From the NCBI GenBank assembly GCA_003281405.1, contig QCCD01000004.1, positions 1-64,000 of the forward strand: a stretch of DNA of 64,000 nt, read 5' to 3'. The notes beneath the pieces were generated by a model. That model was not told where the DNA came from, did no database searches, and saw only the letters and a list, made by a program, of their open reading frames with translations. This DNA is from Prochlorococcus sp. AG-347-K16 (GTDB lineage Bacteria; Cyanobacteriota; Cyanobacteriia; PCC-6307; Cyanobiaceae). A program made the translations under genes and the position numbers. Shown piece by piece: positions 37,363-46,155 of the stretch (positions are counted from its first letter, which is position 1; every line of letters begins with the position of its first letter).

Positions 37363-38352
37363 ATGACCCAACTCTTTTACGACACAGATGCAGATCTAAG
37401 TCTTTTAAATAATAAAACAATAGCGATTATTGGATATGGATCACAAGGTCATGCACATGCCCTAAATCTTAAAGATAGCGGTATGGATGTAATTGTTGGA
37501 TTATATAAAGGAAGTAAGTCTGAAAGCAAAGCTATTAGCGATGGTCTACAAGTCTTTAAGGTGTCTGAAGCTTGCGAAAAAGCAGACTGGATTATGATTC
37601 TCCTCCCCGATGAGTTTCAGAAAGAGGTTTACCTTAAAGAAATAGAACCAAACTTAAAAGAAGGAAAGATACTAAGTTTTGCTCATGGCTTCAATATAAG
37701 ATTCGGACTTATCAAACCTCCTAGTTTTGTAGATGTTGTAATGATTGCCCCAAAAGGACCTGGACACACTGTTCGTTGGGAATATCAGAACGGTCAAGGA
37801 GTTCCAGCACTGTTTGCCGTTGAGCAGGATTCTTCCGGAAGCGCAAGATCATTGGCAATGGCTTACGCTAAAGGGATTGGCGGAACGAGAGCTGGGATTC
37901 TTGAAACAAATTTTAAAGAAGAAACAGAAACCGATTTATTTGGCGAACAAGCGGTTTTGTGCGGAGGATTATCAGAACTGGTTAAATCAGGATTCGAAAC
38001 TCTTGTTGAGGCAGGTTATCAACCCGAACTTGCTTACTTCGAATGCTTACATGAAGTTAAACTTATTGTTGATTTAATGGTGAAGGGAGGCTTATCTCAA
38101 ATGAGAGATTCCATTTCAAATACTGCAGAATATGGAGATTATGTAAGTGGTAAAAGACTTATCAATAGTGATACAAAGAAAGAAATGCAGAAAATTCTAA
38201 AAGATATTCAAGATGGAACTTTCGCTAAAAATTTTGTAGAAGAATGCGATAAAAACAAACCTTTAATGACAAAATTAAGAGAAGAGAACTCAAAACATGA
38301 AATTGAGAAAGTGGGTAAAGGTCTGCGCTCGATGTTCAGTTGGCTGAGATAA
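37363..38352 (+). CDS. ilvC: ketol-acid reductoisomerase
   Basis: Isomerises and reduces acetolactate in valine, leucine and isoleucine synthesis, using NADPH and Mg2+. Rossmann motif [10 protein letters not shown] at 24-33, substrate loop [12 protein letters not shown], and the knotted C-terminal domain with [16 protein letters not shown]. Length 329, class I. The stop overlaps the TTG start of cobD by 13 nt. Confidence 0.97.
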   Translation: MTQLFYDTDADLSLLNNKTIAIIGYGSQGHAHALNLKDSGMDVIVGLYKGSKSESKAISDGLQVFKVSEACEKADWIMILLPDEFQKEVYLKEIEPNLKEGKILSFAHGFNIRFGLIKPPSFVDVVMIAPKGPGHTVRWEYQNGQGVPALFAVEQDSSGSARSLAMAYAKGIGGTRAGILETNFKEETETDLFGEQAVLCGGLSELVKSGFETLVEAGYQPELAYFECLHEVKLIVDLMVKGGLSQMRDSISNTAEYGDYVSGKRLINSDTKKEMQKILKDIQDGTFAKNFVEECDKNKPLMTKLREENSKHEIEKVGKGLRSMFSWLR

Positions 38353-39359
38353 ATTTATTTTTAATATTCCTTGGATCGATTGGTTTTGATTTATTGATCG
38401 GCGATCCAAGATTTTTAATTCACCCTGTTCAAGTAATTGGTTTTTACATAAAAAAAATATCAGATTACCTCATAAATAATTTTGGGAAAAATAACAATAT
38501 ATTGTTTTGGGGAGGTTTATTCTTAGCCATATCAACCATTGGAATGAGTTTTGGTTTAGGTAAATTGATAGAACTCAATTATTTTCAATCAAGAAATAAT
38601 TTTTTGGGTGGATTGATAATTTTTTTTGGACTTTCAAGTTGTATTGCGACTAAGGGACTTATTTCAAGTGTTAAAGAAATTGCAACGCTAATAGAAGGCG
38701 AAGAAATTAATGACCAAAATAAGATAATAATCAAAGAGAAGGTACAAAGGATAGTAAGTAGGGATGTAAGTTCATCTTCTTTAGATCATCTTTTGAGATC
38801 AAGTACTGAGAGTCTTACCGAAAATTCTGTTGATGGAATATTTGGGCCATTATTTTGGATTTTTATTGGCATTTTTTTGATGAAATTTTCAATTTTTCTG
38901 CCAGGGCCTTTATCACTTGGTTTTTCGTATAAAGCCATAAGTACTTTAGATTCAATGATAGGTTACAAATATGATTATTTTAGATATTTAGGTTTTTTCA
39001 GTGCAAAAATCGAAGATATTTTTACGTTCGTTCCTTCAAGATTAGTTTTAATCACATTACCTTTAGTAAGTCCCAAAATCAATGATTATGAATCAATCAT
39101 AAAAAAAAGCTATCTTGATGGTAAAAAATATGATTCGCCTAATGCTGGGATTTCAGAAGCTATATTTGCTTATATTTCTGGTATAAAATTGGGTGGAAAA
39201 AGTAAATATAAAAATGAGATTATTGAAAAGCCAATAATCAATGCGAAGGGAGATAATTGCACTGGAGAGAACATTAAATATATTTGTCAATTAATATTGA
39301 GATTACAATTTTTATGGATAATAATTTTTGTCTTAATTTTTTTTATAATTTCGACTTGA
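38340..39359 (+). CDS. cobD: adenosylcobinamide-phosphate synthase CobD/CbiB
   Basis: Membrane enzyme joining aminopropanol to adenosylcobyric acid in the cobamide (pseudocobalamin in Prochlorococcus) pathway. It shows [19 protein letters not shown] at the N-terminus, [25 protein letters not shown] and [11 protein letters not shown], with about five membrane helices. Length 339. The start is TTG inside the end of ilvC, giving a 13-nt overlap; a later start is not supported because the conserved motif begins about residue 15. Confidence 0.92.
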   Translation: MAEINLFLIFLGSIGFDLLIGDPRFLIHPVQVIGFYIKKISDYLINNFGKNNNILFWGGLFLAISTIGMSFGLGKLIELNYFQSRNNFLGGLIIFFGLSSCIATKGLISSVKEIATLIEGEEINDQNKIIIKEKVQRIVSRDVSSSSLDHLLRSSTESLTENSVDGIFGPLFWIFIGIFLMKFSIFLPGPLSLGFSYKAISTLDSMIGYKYDYFRYLGFFSAKIEDIFTFVPSRLVLITLPLVSPKINDYESIIKKSYLDGKKYDSPNAGISEAIFAYISGIKLGGKSKYKNEIIEKPIINAKGDNCTGENIKYICQLILRLQFLWIIIFVLIFFIIST

Positions 39360-39414
39360 ATTTAATAATAAATTAGTTTTAAAATTACTAGAATAGAATA
39401 ACCTAAAACTCTCT

Positions 39415-39660
39415 ATGCAAGAAAACGGCTCTTCAATAGAAAATCAAGAAGATGATCTTACTAATACATCATCAACTGATAATGAGTACTCAAAATGGGT
39501 AGACAATAAGGGCGATGAAGTAAAGAATGTTTTTGGATTTAATAGCAGTGCTGAACTTGTAAATGGTAGAGCAGCAATGATCGGATTTTTAATGCTCATA
39601 TTAACCGAGTTAGTTTTTAGCGGCAGACCTGTGACTTCTTCAATTTTTGGTATTAATTAA
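39415..39660 (+). CDS. hli: high-light-inducible protein (Hli, CAB-like)
   Basis: Single-helix chlorophyll-binding stress protein of the LHC superfamily, located in thylakoids and protective under excess light. The signature ELVNGRAAMIGFLMLILTEL supplies the Glu and Asn/Arg chlorophyll ligands. The 81 residues start with an acidic Ser/Thr-rich tail, a longer N-terminus than the shortest phage-type Hli proteins. It is followed two bases later by a small two-helix membrane gene, presumably co-transcribed. Confidence 0.93.
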   Translation: MQENGSSIENQEDDLTNTSSTDNEYSKWVDNKGDEVKNVFGFNSSAELVNGRAAMIGFLMLILTELVFSGRPVTSSIFGIN

Positions 39661-39662
39661 AA

Positions 39663-39875
39663 ATGGAAGCAAAAAAATCTAATCCAATAAAAGTATTCTT
39701 ATACATATCTGTATGGGTAATTATTTGGGGCACTATAGGATCTTTAGTCGATTTTCCTCTATATAAAAATAAAATCTACTCAGAAGGAAGCATATATCAA
39801 TATCTTACTTTCACAGTTACAGCGATAATTTCAATTATATCTGCAAAGTTTTTTTACAAGAAAATTGATTTATAA
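39663..39875 (+). CDS. small two-helix membrane protein, hli-linked
   Basis: A 70-residue protein with two hydrophobic helices (VFLYISVWVIIWGTIGSLV and FTVTAIISIISAKFFY) joined by a short polar loop, ending in basic residues. I do not recognise a named family. It starts two bases after the hli stop, so it is almost certainly in the same transcript. A role beside Hli in thylakoids is inferred from position. The last six bases overlap the convergent gene. Confidence 0.75.
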   Translation: MEAKKSNPIKVFLYISVWVIIWGTIGSLVDFPLYKNKIYSEGSIYQYLTFTVTAIISIISAKFFYKKIDL

Positions 39876-40127
39876 AAACTTGTACCTGAATTTCTTAATA
39901 ATTTTTGCTGGTTCTTTACTTTCATTGGACTCGTATAGTATCCACTGATGTGTCTCAGTATCATGATCGCAACCATAATTTCCAGATGGGTTATCATAAC
40001 TTGCAAGATATGAATGACAATTTTGGTCTGCCTCAAAAGCGGAGTCATAACCTGTTAGAAAATATATCAAAAATAGAACAGCTATTAACAAAAAAAATAT
40101 TTGAGAAACTAAATTAACTACCTTCAT
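39870..40127 (-). CDS. small membrane-anchored hypothetical protein
   Basis: An 85-residue protein with one N-terminal hydrophobic helix (IFFLLIAVLFLIYFLTGY), then a polar domain with Cys in DQNCHSYLAS and NYGCDHDTET that could form a disulfide outside the cytosol, and a basic tail. No family recognised. Convergent with the hli-linked gene with a six-base overlap. Confidence 0.65.
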   Translation of the reverse strand: MKVVNLVSQIFFLLIAVLFLIYFLTGYDSAFEADQNCHSYLASYDNPSGNYGCDHDTETHQWILYESNESKEPAKIIKKFRYKFL

Positions 40128-40184
40128 AAGATATTCTAAAATTTAAATATATCATCTAATAAAATTTTCGATCTAAAAATATAG

Positions 40185-40436
40185 CTAACGACCAACATTA
40201 AATACAAAGTCATGAAATTCTTGATTCTTTAAATACAGGATGACTAGCAATACTAAAATCATATTCAAGCCTATTACTATTGATCCAAAAATATTTATTT
40301 GTTTTTTACCAGGCAAAGTGTAAGTAAATTTCTTGCCTTTAAGAAAACCAGCTAAGCCTTTTTTTTCTTTTATTTGAGTATTTTGATTATTTTGGGTATT
40401 ATTCTTAACTTCACTATCAGAAAAACCTTTTACCAT
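40185..40436 (-). CDS. small C-terminally anchored hypothetical protein
   Basis: An 83-residue protein: an Asn/Gln/Lys-rich N-terminal half (NNTQNNQNTQIKEKKG), a short basic-aromatic segment (KGKKFTYTLPGKKQINIF), then one transmembrane helix (GSIVIGLNMILVLLVILYL) and a short tail. No family recognised. Composition is biased but the frame lies in a coherent minus-strand set of small genes. Confidence 0.6.
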   Translation of the reverse strand: MVKGFSDSEVKNNTQNNQNTQIKEKKGLAGFLKGKKFTYTLPGKKQINIFGSIVIGLNMILVLLVILYLKNQEFHDFVFNVGR

Positions 40437-40490
40437 TTCAAATTAAATAACCAACTTATAATATTCCAAAAAAATTAATTATTTTAATAG

Positions 40491-40802
40491 TTAACAATTT
40501 TTAATCACATATGGGATCATTAATGAAATTCTCTTATTTGAGAAATTATTAAAAAAATAAGCTTCAATAATTTCCGTTTGCAGCCCCAATAAACTTGATT
40601 GACATTTGAATCTATTCTGGTCAAATACTACTAATTGAAGTTTTTCTATTTCAAAAACTAATTCTTTACATATTTGGGTTCGAGAATCTTTAAAACAATC
40701 ACTAGATAGTTTTAAAATCTTAGACTTTGTTGGGATTGTTTCTGCCAAAAGAAAATTTGATAATAATAAAAATTTTAAGAATAAAATAGTTAAAAATTTC
40801 AT
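40491..40802 (-). CDS. secreted small Cys-containing hypothetical protein
   Basis: A 103-residue product with a clear N-terminal signal peptide (KFLTILFLKFLLLSNFLLA, cleavage before ETIPT). The mature part of about 84 residues has four Cys (SSDCFK, QICKE, FKCQS and the penultimate-position KNC), enough for two disulfides. No family recognised. A pair of AAAATTTTGG direct repeats lies just upstream of its start. Confidence 0.65.
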   Translation of the reverse strand: MKFLTILFLKFLLLSNFLLAETIPTKSKILKLSSDCFKDSRTQICKELVFEIEKLQLVVFDQNRFKCQSSLLGLQTEIIEAYFFNNFSNKRISLMIPYVIKNC

Positions 40803-40818
40803 TACTTTTTAAGATTTC

Positions 40819-40850
40819 AAAATTTTGGATACTTCGGCGAAAAATTTTGG
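40819..40850. repeat. paired AAAATTTTGG direct repeats upstream of the secreted gene
   Basis: AAAATTTTGG at 40819-40828 and again at 40841-40850, start-to-start 22 bp, about two helical turns. They lie within 50 bases of the start of the secreted small gene (40802). Could be a regulator site; AT-rich DNA makes chance occurrence possible. Confidence 0.4.
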
Positions 40851-40880
40851 GCATTGATCTAATTACATCTTATTACAATA

Positions 40881-40907
40881 AAAAAAGATGCCCTAAAAGA
40901 ACATCTT
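40881..40907 (-). terminator. probable terminator after hupB
   Basis: On the minus strand AAGATG and CATCTT pair over an 11-nt loop and are followed by a T-rich tract. It lies about 30 nt after the hupB stop. The stem is only six pairs, so efficiency may be modest. Confidence 0.55.
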
Positions 40908-40937
40908 GTTATTAAAGGAGGAAATAGATTAAAAAGA

Positions 40938-41213
40938 TTACCCTTGAACTCTATCCTTAAAAAGTTTACCTGCAGAGAATGTTGGAACTCTTTTAGCGGG
41001 TATTGCTATTTTTTCGCCTGTCTTAGGGTTTAATCCCTGTCTTGCAGAACGATCTCTTGGTTCAAAAGAACCAAATCCTAGTAAAGAGACTTTTTTGCCT
41101 TCCACTACTGAATCAACAATAGTTTCAATAGCTGCATCAACAACTAAAGAGACATCCGTTTTTGTGAGCTCTGTACGAGCTGCAACAAGGTTTACTAAAT
41201 CAGCTTTGTTCAT
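40938..41213 (-). CDS. hupB: DNA-binding protein HU
   Basis: Histone-like nucleoid protein, a DNA-bending dimer. The 91 residues are canonical: MNKADLVNLVAARTELTK, the VSLLGFGSFEPRDRSARQG turn and the DNA-intercalating arm NPKTGEKIAIPAKRVPTF. It stands alone, with a long upstream gap. Its leader holds a hairpin followed by a T7 run about 30 nt before the start, possibly regulatory. Confidence 0.97.
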   Translation of the reverse strand: MNKADLVNLVAARTELTKTDVSLVVDAAIETIVDSVVEGKKVSLLGFGSFEPRDRSARQGLNPKTGEKIAIPAKRVPTFSAGKLFKDRVQG

Positions 41214-41575
41214 TGAAATTTAAATTAAAGCAAAGGGTTAAAAAAAGATTTAAATCGAGTTTTAAACCTCGAACTTCCACATCATATGGAGCAAATACAA
41301 ATACGGCAACCGAAAATGCCGGTGGCGCAAAGCTTTATACAAATTTTAGGGACATTTTTAGCAACATTATTTATTTTTTGTAGCCGCGCTTTTTTATTTA
41401 TAAAAAATAGCCTCATCATTTAGAGAACAGCAAAAAGCATTGGAGGCACTGGATTTATCATTAAAAATCTAACTACATTTAGCAAAGGGTAAAAATGTTA
41501 AAGGGGGGGTGAATTAAAGAATTTGAGCTATTTATTATGTTTTATTAATTTTCAGATATATTTCCTTCTCATCAC
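41214..41575. other. 362-nt intergenic region with hairpins upstream of hupB
   Basis: No convincing coding frame. Two inverted repeats stand out: TCGAG at 41255-41259 with CTCGA at 41268-41272, followed on the minus strand by T7 (41240-41246), and CGGCA at 41304-41308 with TGCCG at 41317-41321 in a short GC-rich island unlike the surroundings. A TTTTTTAT/ATAAAAAA-type hairpin lies near 41391-41408. These may be hupB leader structure or an unannotated small RNA; strand and ends cannot be set. Confidence 0.4.
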
Positions 41576-41689
41576 ATGAAAAAACACAATTTGTATTTTG
41601 AAATCAAGAAAAATCTAGTTTTATCATTATCAGACTTTTTCTATAAATCGTTTGATTCACTGAATAGATGGATAGATAAATTGCTATAA
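41576..41689 (+). CDS. possible 37-residue small protein
   Basis: An ATG frame of 37 codons ending at TAA 41687-41689. The product is amphipathic and Lys/Phe/Leu-rich (MKKHNLYFEIKKNL, then LSDFFYKSFDSLNRWIDKLL), with no signal peptide, looking like a folded helix pair or membrane-surface peptide rather than random AT-rich translation. No Shine-Dalgarno site is visible. Unknown family; conservation in sister strains would decide. Confidence 0.4.
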   Translation: MKKHNLYFEIKKNLVLSLSDFFYKSFDSLNRWIDKLL

Positions 41690-41838
41690 ATAAAAAAATT
41701 AATACTCTCCAGGATCTAATAAAGTTGATTAGTGAAGCCTTAAATTTGATTTTTTTTTTTAATTTTGGATCTATTATTCAAATATCAGTAATTTAAACAA
41801 ATTATCTCAATATTTAACTAATCAATGATAAATAGAAA

Positions 41839-43869
41839 GTGATTCATCTCAATAAAGGTACACCATTTCCTTTAGGGAGTTCTCTAACTTCACAAGGGGT
41901 CAATTTTTCTTTAATAGCCACAAATGCAGAATATGTAGAAATCTTATTGTTTGAGAAAGAAGACTCTATTTCCCCAAAAAGTATATTCAAATTAGATCAG
42001 ACTCATAATAAAGGTCCTTACTGGCATGCGGAAATAAAAAATCTATATGAAGGTTGCACTTATGCTTTTAGAGTGAAACAAAAAAATAATGAAATTAATA
42101 ATAACTATGAAAAAAAAGTATTACTTGATCCATGTTCAAGGGGTATTACCGGATGGGGAAGTTATAAAAGAGAAAATGCATTAAAAACGCAAGAAAATAC
42201 TAATTCTTGTCTTAAAAGCGTTGTTTGCGATAGAAAATTATTTAATTTTAAGGATTATCCAAGACCGAAACATTCTTGGGAAGAAACAATTATTTATGAA
42301 CTCCATATCAAAGCTTTCACTGAATCAACTAATAAAGATGAAAGTTGTTTTAAGAAATTTTTAAAAAAAATTCCGTATCTCAAAGAACTTGGTATTACAA
42401 CAATTGAATTACTTCCAATTTTTTGTTTTGATCCTACTGATGCCCCAAATGGTTTAAAAAATTTTTGGGGGTATAGTCCAATTAATTGGTTTACTCCTCA
42501 TTTTGAATATCTTTCGAATGAATCCGCCGGAGAGAATAGAGAGGAATTTAGAAGATTTGTAGAGGAATGTCATAAAGCAGACATTGAAGTCATCTTAGAT
42601 GTTGTGTACAATCACACTTCCGAGGGTGATTCAAAAGGGCCAGCAATATCTTGGAAAGGTATAGATGAAAATCTTTATTACTTTATTGGAAAAGATAAAA
42701 ATTATCAGGACGTCTCCGGATGTGGTAATACTATTGCAGCAAACAGAGGATTAGTTAGAAAACTAATAATTGAATCATTAAAATGTTGGGCGAGTGAATT
42801 AGGAGTTGATGGTTTTAGATTTGATTTAGGAATTGCCCTATCAAGAGGAGAAAATCTTTCACCGCTTGATAATCCTCCAATTTTTGAAGATATAGAATGT
42901 GTACCAGAACTTGTTGATATAAAGTTTATAAGTGAACCATGGGATTGTGGTGGTTTATATAAATTAGGGGATTTCCCATCTAAGAATACTTTCACTTGGA
43001 ATGGCCATTTTAGAGATGATTTGCGAAGATTTTGGAAGGGGGATAAAGATACAGCTTGGAATATGAGCGATAAAATCAAAGGTTCTCCATCGATATATAA
43101 AGAAGATAATATTTTCCCAAAATCAATAAACTTTATTACTTCACATGATGGATTCACTCTTAAGGATTTAGTAACTTTCAATAGAAAACATAATTTTGCC
43201 AATAGAGAGCAAAACAGAGATGGTGATAACCATAACAATTCTTGGAATCATGGTATGGAGGGACCAACTACAAACTTATTAATTAATGATTTAAGAAAAA
43301 GACAACAAAAAAACCTTATTCTTAGTTTACTTATCTCTAAAGGTGTCCCAATGATACTTATGGGTGATGAGATAGGAAGATCGCAAGGCGGTAACAATAA
43401 TTCTTGGTGTCAAAATAATTTATTGGGCTGGATGAATTGGGAAAAGGGTCAACAAGATTTGGAATTATTAGAATATTTTAAATACGTTATAAAAATCAGA
43501 AAAAAACTAATAAACATTTTTAATCCATCAATCTCTAATTATAGAACTAATGAAAATATTCCAAAATATCATTGGCATGGAACAAAATTAGATAATCCCG
43601 ATTGGAGTAGTTGGTCTCACACAGTTGCTTTTAGCATTAACAAAGGCATTACTAATCCGATGGTCTGGGTAGGTTTAAATGCATATTCAAAAAGTATCGA
43701 TTTCCCCTTACCGAAATGTAAATATAATTGGTTAAAAGTTATTGACACTAGCATGTCTGAGATTTTTGAACCCTTCACTATCAATGAAAAATTTGTTTCA
43801 ATAAAGAGTAGAAGCTCTTTATTAATCATTTCAGAAGAAGTATTTAGGGCAAAAAATAAATTATTCTAA
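41839..43869 (+). CDS. glgX: glycogen debranching enzyme, isoamylase type
   Basis: Hydrolyses alpha-1,6 branches of glycogen. An N-terminal CBM48/E-set domain (about 1-115; GTPFPLGSSLTSQGVNFSLI) is followed by a GH13 barrel with GYSPINWFTPH, ILDVVYNHT, the nucleophile Asp in VDGFRFDLG, the acid Glu in ISEPWDCGG and the third Asp in TSHDGFTL. Length 676. The start is GTG at 41839, with the conserved domain beginning five residues later. The next protein gene encodes a sugar symporter. The TAA stop abuts a tRNA gene. Confidence 0.95.
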   Translation: MIHLNKGTPFPLGSSLTSQGVNFSLIATNAEYVEILLFEKEDSISPKSIFKLDQTHNKGPYWHAEIKNLYEGCTYAFRVKQKNNEINNNYEKKVLLDPCSRGITGWGSYKRENALKTQENTNSCLKSVVCDRKLFNFKDYPRPKHSWEETIIYELHIKAFTESTNKDESCFKKFLKKIPYLKELGITTIELLPIFCFDPTDAPNGLKNFWGYSPINWFTPHFEYLSNESAGENREEFRRFVEECHKADIEVILDVVYNHTSEGDSKGPAISWKGIDENLYYFIGKDKNYQDVSGCGNTIAANRGLVRKLIIESLKCWASELGVDGFRFDLGIALSRGENLSPLDNPPIFEDIECVPELVDIKFISEPWDCGGLYKLGDFPSKNTFTWNGHFRDDLRRFWKGDKDTAWNMSDKIKGSPSIYKEDNIFPKSINFITSHDGFTLKDLVTFNRKHNFANREQNRDGDNHNNSWNHGMEGPTTNLLINDLRKRQQKNLILSLLISKGVPMILMGDEIGRSQGGNNNSWCQNNLLGWMNWEKGQQDLELLEYFKYVIKIRKKLINIFNPSISNYRTNENIPKYHWHGTKLDNPDWSSWSHTVAFSINKGITNPMVWVGLNAYSKSIDFPLPKCKYNWLKVIDTSMSEIFEPFTINEKFVSIKSRSSLLIISEEVFRAKNKLF

Positions 43870-43940
43870 AGCGGGCGGCGGGAATCGAACCCGCATCTTC
43901 AGCTTGGAAGGCTGAGGTTTTACCACTAAACCACGCCCGC
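43870..43940 (-). tRNA. trnG-TCC: tRNA-Gly (anticodon TCC)
   Basis: A 71-nt tRNA on the minus strand. Acceptor GCGGGCG pairs with CGCCCGC, discriminator U. The anticodon stem TCAGC/GCTGA has loop CTTCCAA, giving TCC that reads GGA and GGG. The T arm GCGGGTTCGAATCCCGC is perfect. CCA is not encoded. The 3' end is one base from the convergent glgX stop. Confidence 0.97.
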
Positions 43941-44001
43941 ATTAAGCAATATAATTACCATTGCAATAATACATTATCAAACAATCAACAAAGCAAAAAG
44001 A

Positions 44002-45387
44002 TTGGAAAATTCACACTCGAAAAAAAATATTACAAGATTAATGTTCTCTTATGGGCTAGGAGATGCAGGCACAGGTTTAGTCGCGACGCAATTTGGGTTT
44101 TTTCTGTTCAAATTCTTTATTTCTGCTGGTTTACCAGTAATAATTGCAGGTTCATTATTAATGTTAATAAAGATATGGGATGCAGTAAATGATCCTTTAA
44201 TTGGATGGTTAAGTGATCGTACTAAATCAAGATGGGGGCCTAGAATCCCTTGGATGGTAGCAGCATCTGTTCCACTTGGTTTCTCTCTAGCTGCGATATG
44301 GTGGACACCCACAGGTTCCGTGCTAACCAAGACTATTTACTATGCCATAATTTCTATAATCGTAATGACTGCTTATACAAGTATTAATCTTCCTTTTGCA
44401 GCTCTATCTACTGAAATTTCTGAAAAAACAGCAATAAGAACAAGACTTAACGCATCTAGATTTACTGGCTCAATAATTGCAGGACTGACTGGTTTAATAA
44501 TTGCTGGAGTTGTATTGGGTTCTGAAGGATCAGCAAATAATGAATATTTTTTAATGGGTAAAATAAGCGGATGTATTGCAGTTGCTGCAACATTAATTTC
44601 TTGCTGGGGATTGGCTCCATTCGCAAAAAAAGCAAGAAGGCCTTCAGGAAAAGTTGAGGCTATAACACTTCAATTCAAAAGGATCTTCAGAAATAAAAAA
44701 TTTCTAAAAGTTATTACGCTTTATATTCTTCTCTGGTGCGCCTTACAATTGATGCAAACAGTGGCTTTAATCTATGTTGAGGATGTACTTAATGTACCAA
44801 CATATATTGCTAAGTGGATCCCTATACCTTTCCAAATTAGTGCTTTAGTAGGTTTACAAATATGGGCCAGAGTATCAAATAAATTGGACAGGATTTCAGC
44901 TTTAAACTATGGAGCGATTATGTGGATTATTTCATGTACTGCAGCTTTATTTTTACCTTCATTATCAAAAATTTCAGGAGTTGGAGATAGTTTATTCCTA
45001 AATGCCGGAAACATATTTCTCTTTATTCTTTTAATTTTCATAATCTGCCTTATTGGAATTGGAGCTTCAACCGCTTTTCTTATCCCTTGGTCACTACTCC
45101 CTGATGCAATAGACGAAGACCCAGAGAAACCAGCAGGATTATATACTGCTTGGATGGTACTCATTCAGAAGATTGGTATCGCGTTTAGTGTTCAATTATT
45201 AGGATTTTTATTGTATTTATCAGGCTATCAATCATGCTTTGTTGATAGAGATGGTCTAAATATTATTGAACAATGCTACTCTGCACAATTAACGATTAGA
45301 TTATGTATTGGTTTTATACCCTCAATACTGGTAATAATTGGTCTTTTAATCATGAGAAAATGGGATCGAAAATTAATTACAAACTAA
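44002..45387 (+). CDS. GPH-family sugar:cation symporter (MelB-like)
   Basis: A 461-residue, twelve-helix transporter of the glycoside-pentoside-hexuronide family in the MFS clan. Diagnostic: FSYGLGDAGTG in helix 1, the cation-site motif IWDAVNDPLIGWLSDRT and the following RWGPRIPW. The mid-loop carries the conserved SARR-like basic run. The substrate is unknown; glgX upstream makes a glucoside or maltooligosaccharide plausible. The start is TTG at 44002; a tRNA gene on the other strand separates it from glgX. Confidence 0.86.
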   Translation: MENSHSKKNITRLMFSYGLGDAGTGLVATQFGFFLFKFFISAGLPVIIAGSLLMLIKIWDAVNDPLIGWLSDRTKSRWGPRIPWMVAASVPLGFSLAAIWWTPTGSVLTKTIYYAIISIIVMTAYTSINLPFAALSTEISEKTAIRTRLNASRFTGSIIAGLTGLIIAGVVLGSEGSANNEYFLMGKISGCIAVAATLISCWGLAPFAKKARRPSGKVEAITLQFKRIFRNKKFLKVITLYILLWCALQLMQTVALIYVEDVLNVPTYIAKWIPIPFQISALVGLQIWARVSNKLDRISALNYGAIMWIISCTAALFLPSLSKISGVGDSLFLNAGNIFLFILLIFIICLIGIGASTAFLIPWSLLPDAIDEDPEKPAGLYTAWMVLIQKIGIAFSVQLLGFLLYLSGYQSCFVDRDGLNIIEQCYSAQLTIRLCIGFIPSILVIIGLLIMRKWDRKLITN

Positions 45388-45396
45388 TATAAAGAT

Positions 45397-46152
45397 ATGT
45401 ATTACCTTAATTTTTTCAAAAGACTTCTAAGCAGTTTAATCATTGGCGGGCAAGCAATTAATTTTATCTTTAAAGGTAAAATTTCCAAAAATGATCTCTT
45501 TGACCAACTTATGGAGTCAGGCCCTGGCAGTTTGTTAATTGTATTAATTACAGGAATTGCCGCAGGTACAGTTTTTAATATTCAAGTTGCATCACAACTT
45601 ACAAGCATGGGTGTTTCAAGTGAAATTGGAGGTTTATTAGCAGTAGGCATGGCGAGAGAAATGGCTCCTCTTCTAACTGCTACTTTAATGACTGGAAAGG
45701 TTGCAACTGCATATGCTGCTCAACTCGGAACTATGAAAGTCACAGAACAAATTGAGGCGATAACCATGTTAAGGACTGAACCAGTCCAATATTTGGTAGT
45801 CCCAAGGTTACTATCGATGGTAATAATGTCACCAATACAGTGTCTTTTGTTTTTATCTGTAGCTTTATGGAGCGGACAAATTTGGAGCACAATTTTTTAT
45901 AAAGTTCCTCCAATTGTTTTTTGGACATCTGTAAGATCAGGTAATGTGAGCTTAACCAGTACAGACTTAACTTCAATGTTAATAAAATCTGTAGTGTTCG
46001 GATTACTTATTTCAATCATTGCTTGTGGATATGGACTCACAACCAAAGGTGGTCCAAAAGAAGTTGGAACAAGTACAACAGGCGCAGTTGTAATGACTCT
46101 CGTTACTGTATCTTTAATGGATGTATTTCTAACACAAATTTTATTTGGATGA
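45397..46152 (+). CDS. mlaE: MlaE/Ycf63 family lipid ABC transporter permease
   Basis: Permease of the Mla/TGD-type lipid transport system, which moves phospholipids between envelope membranes. The 251 residues carry five or six helices with the family motifs ESGPGSLLIVLITG, VASQLTSMGVSSEIGGLLAVGMAREMAPL and GTMKVTEQIEAITML. The ATPase and MCE substrate-binding subunits are not adjacent. It is directly followed by a DUF3119 gene (gap 3 nt), and then DUF3086 and plsY, giving a lipid-flavoured run. Confidence 0.92.
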   Translation: MYYLNFFKRLLSSLIIGGQAINFIFKGKISKNDLFDQLMESGPGSLLIVLITGIAAGTVFNIQVASQLTSMGVSSEIGGLLAVGMAREMAPLLTATLMTGKVATAYAAQLGTMKVTEQIEAITMLRTEPVQYLVVPRLLSMVIMSPIQCLLFLSVALWSGQIWSTIFYKVPPIVFWTSVRSGNVSLTSTDLTSMLIKSVVFGLLISIIACGYGLTTKGGPKEVGTSTTGAVVMTLVTVSLMDVFLTQILFG

Positions 46153-46155
46153 CCT

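Noticed and set aside
40914-40921. Perfect AAAGGAGG on the plus strand near the end of hupB
   Set aside because: No ATG, GTG or TTG follows at usable spacing; the frame after ATT closes in ten codons. Probably chance within the hupB 3' region.
41750-41760. T11 run as an intrinsic terminator
   Set aside because: No stable stem directly precedes it; the nearest CTAAT/ATTAG pair is too weak and too far.
22245-43940. tRNA genes as integration sites for a mobile element
   Set aside because: All three tRNAs are intact and there is no integrase, duplicated tRNA 3' end or phage gene near them.
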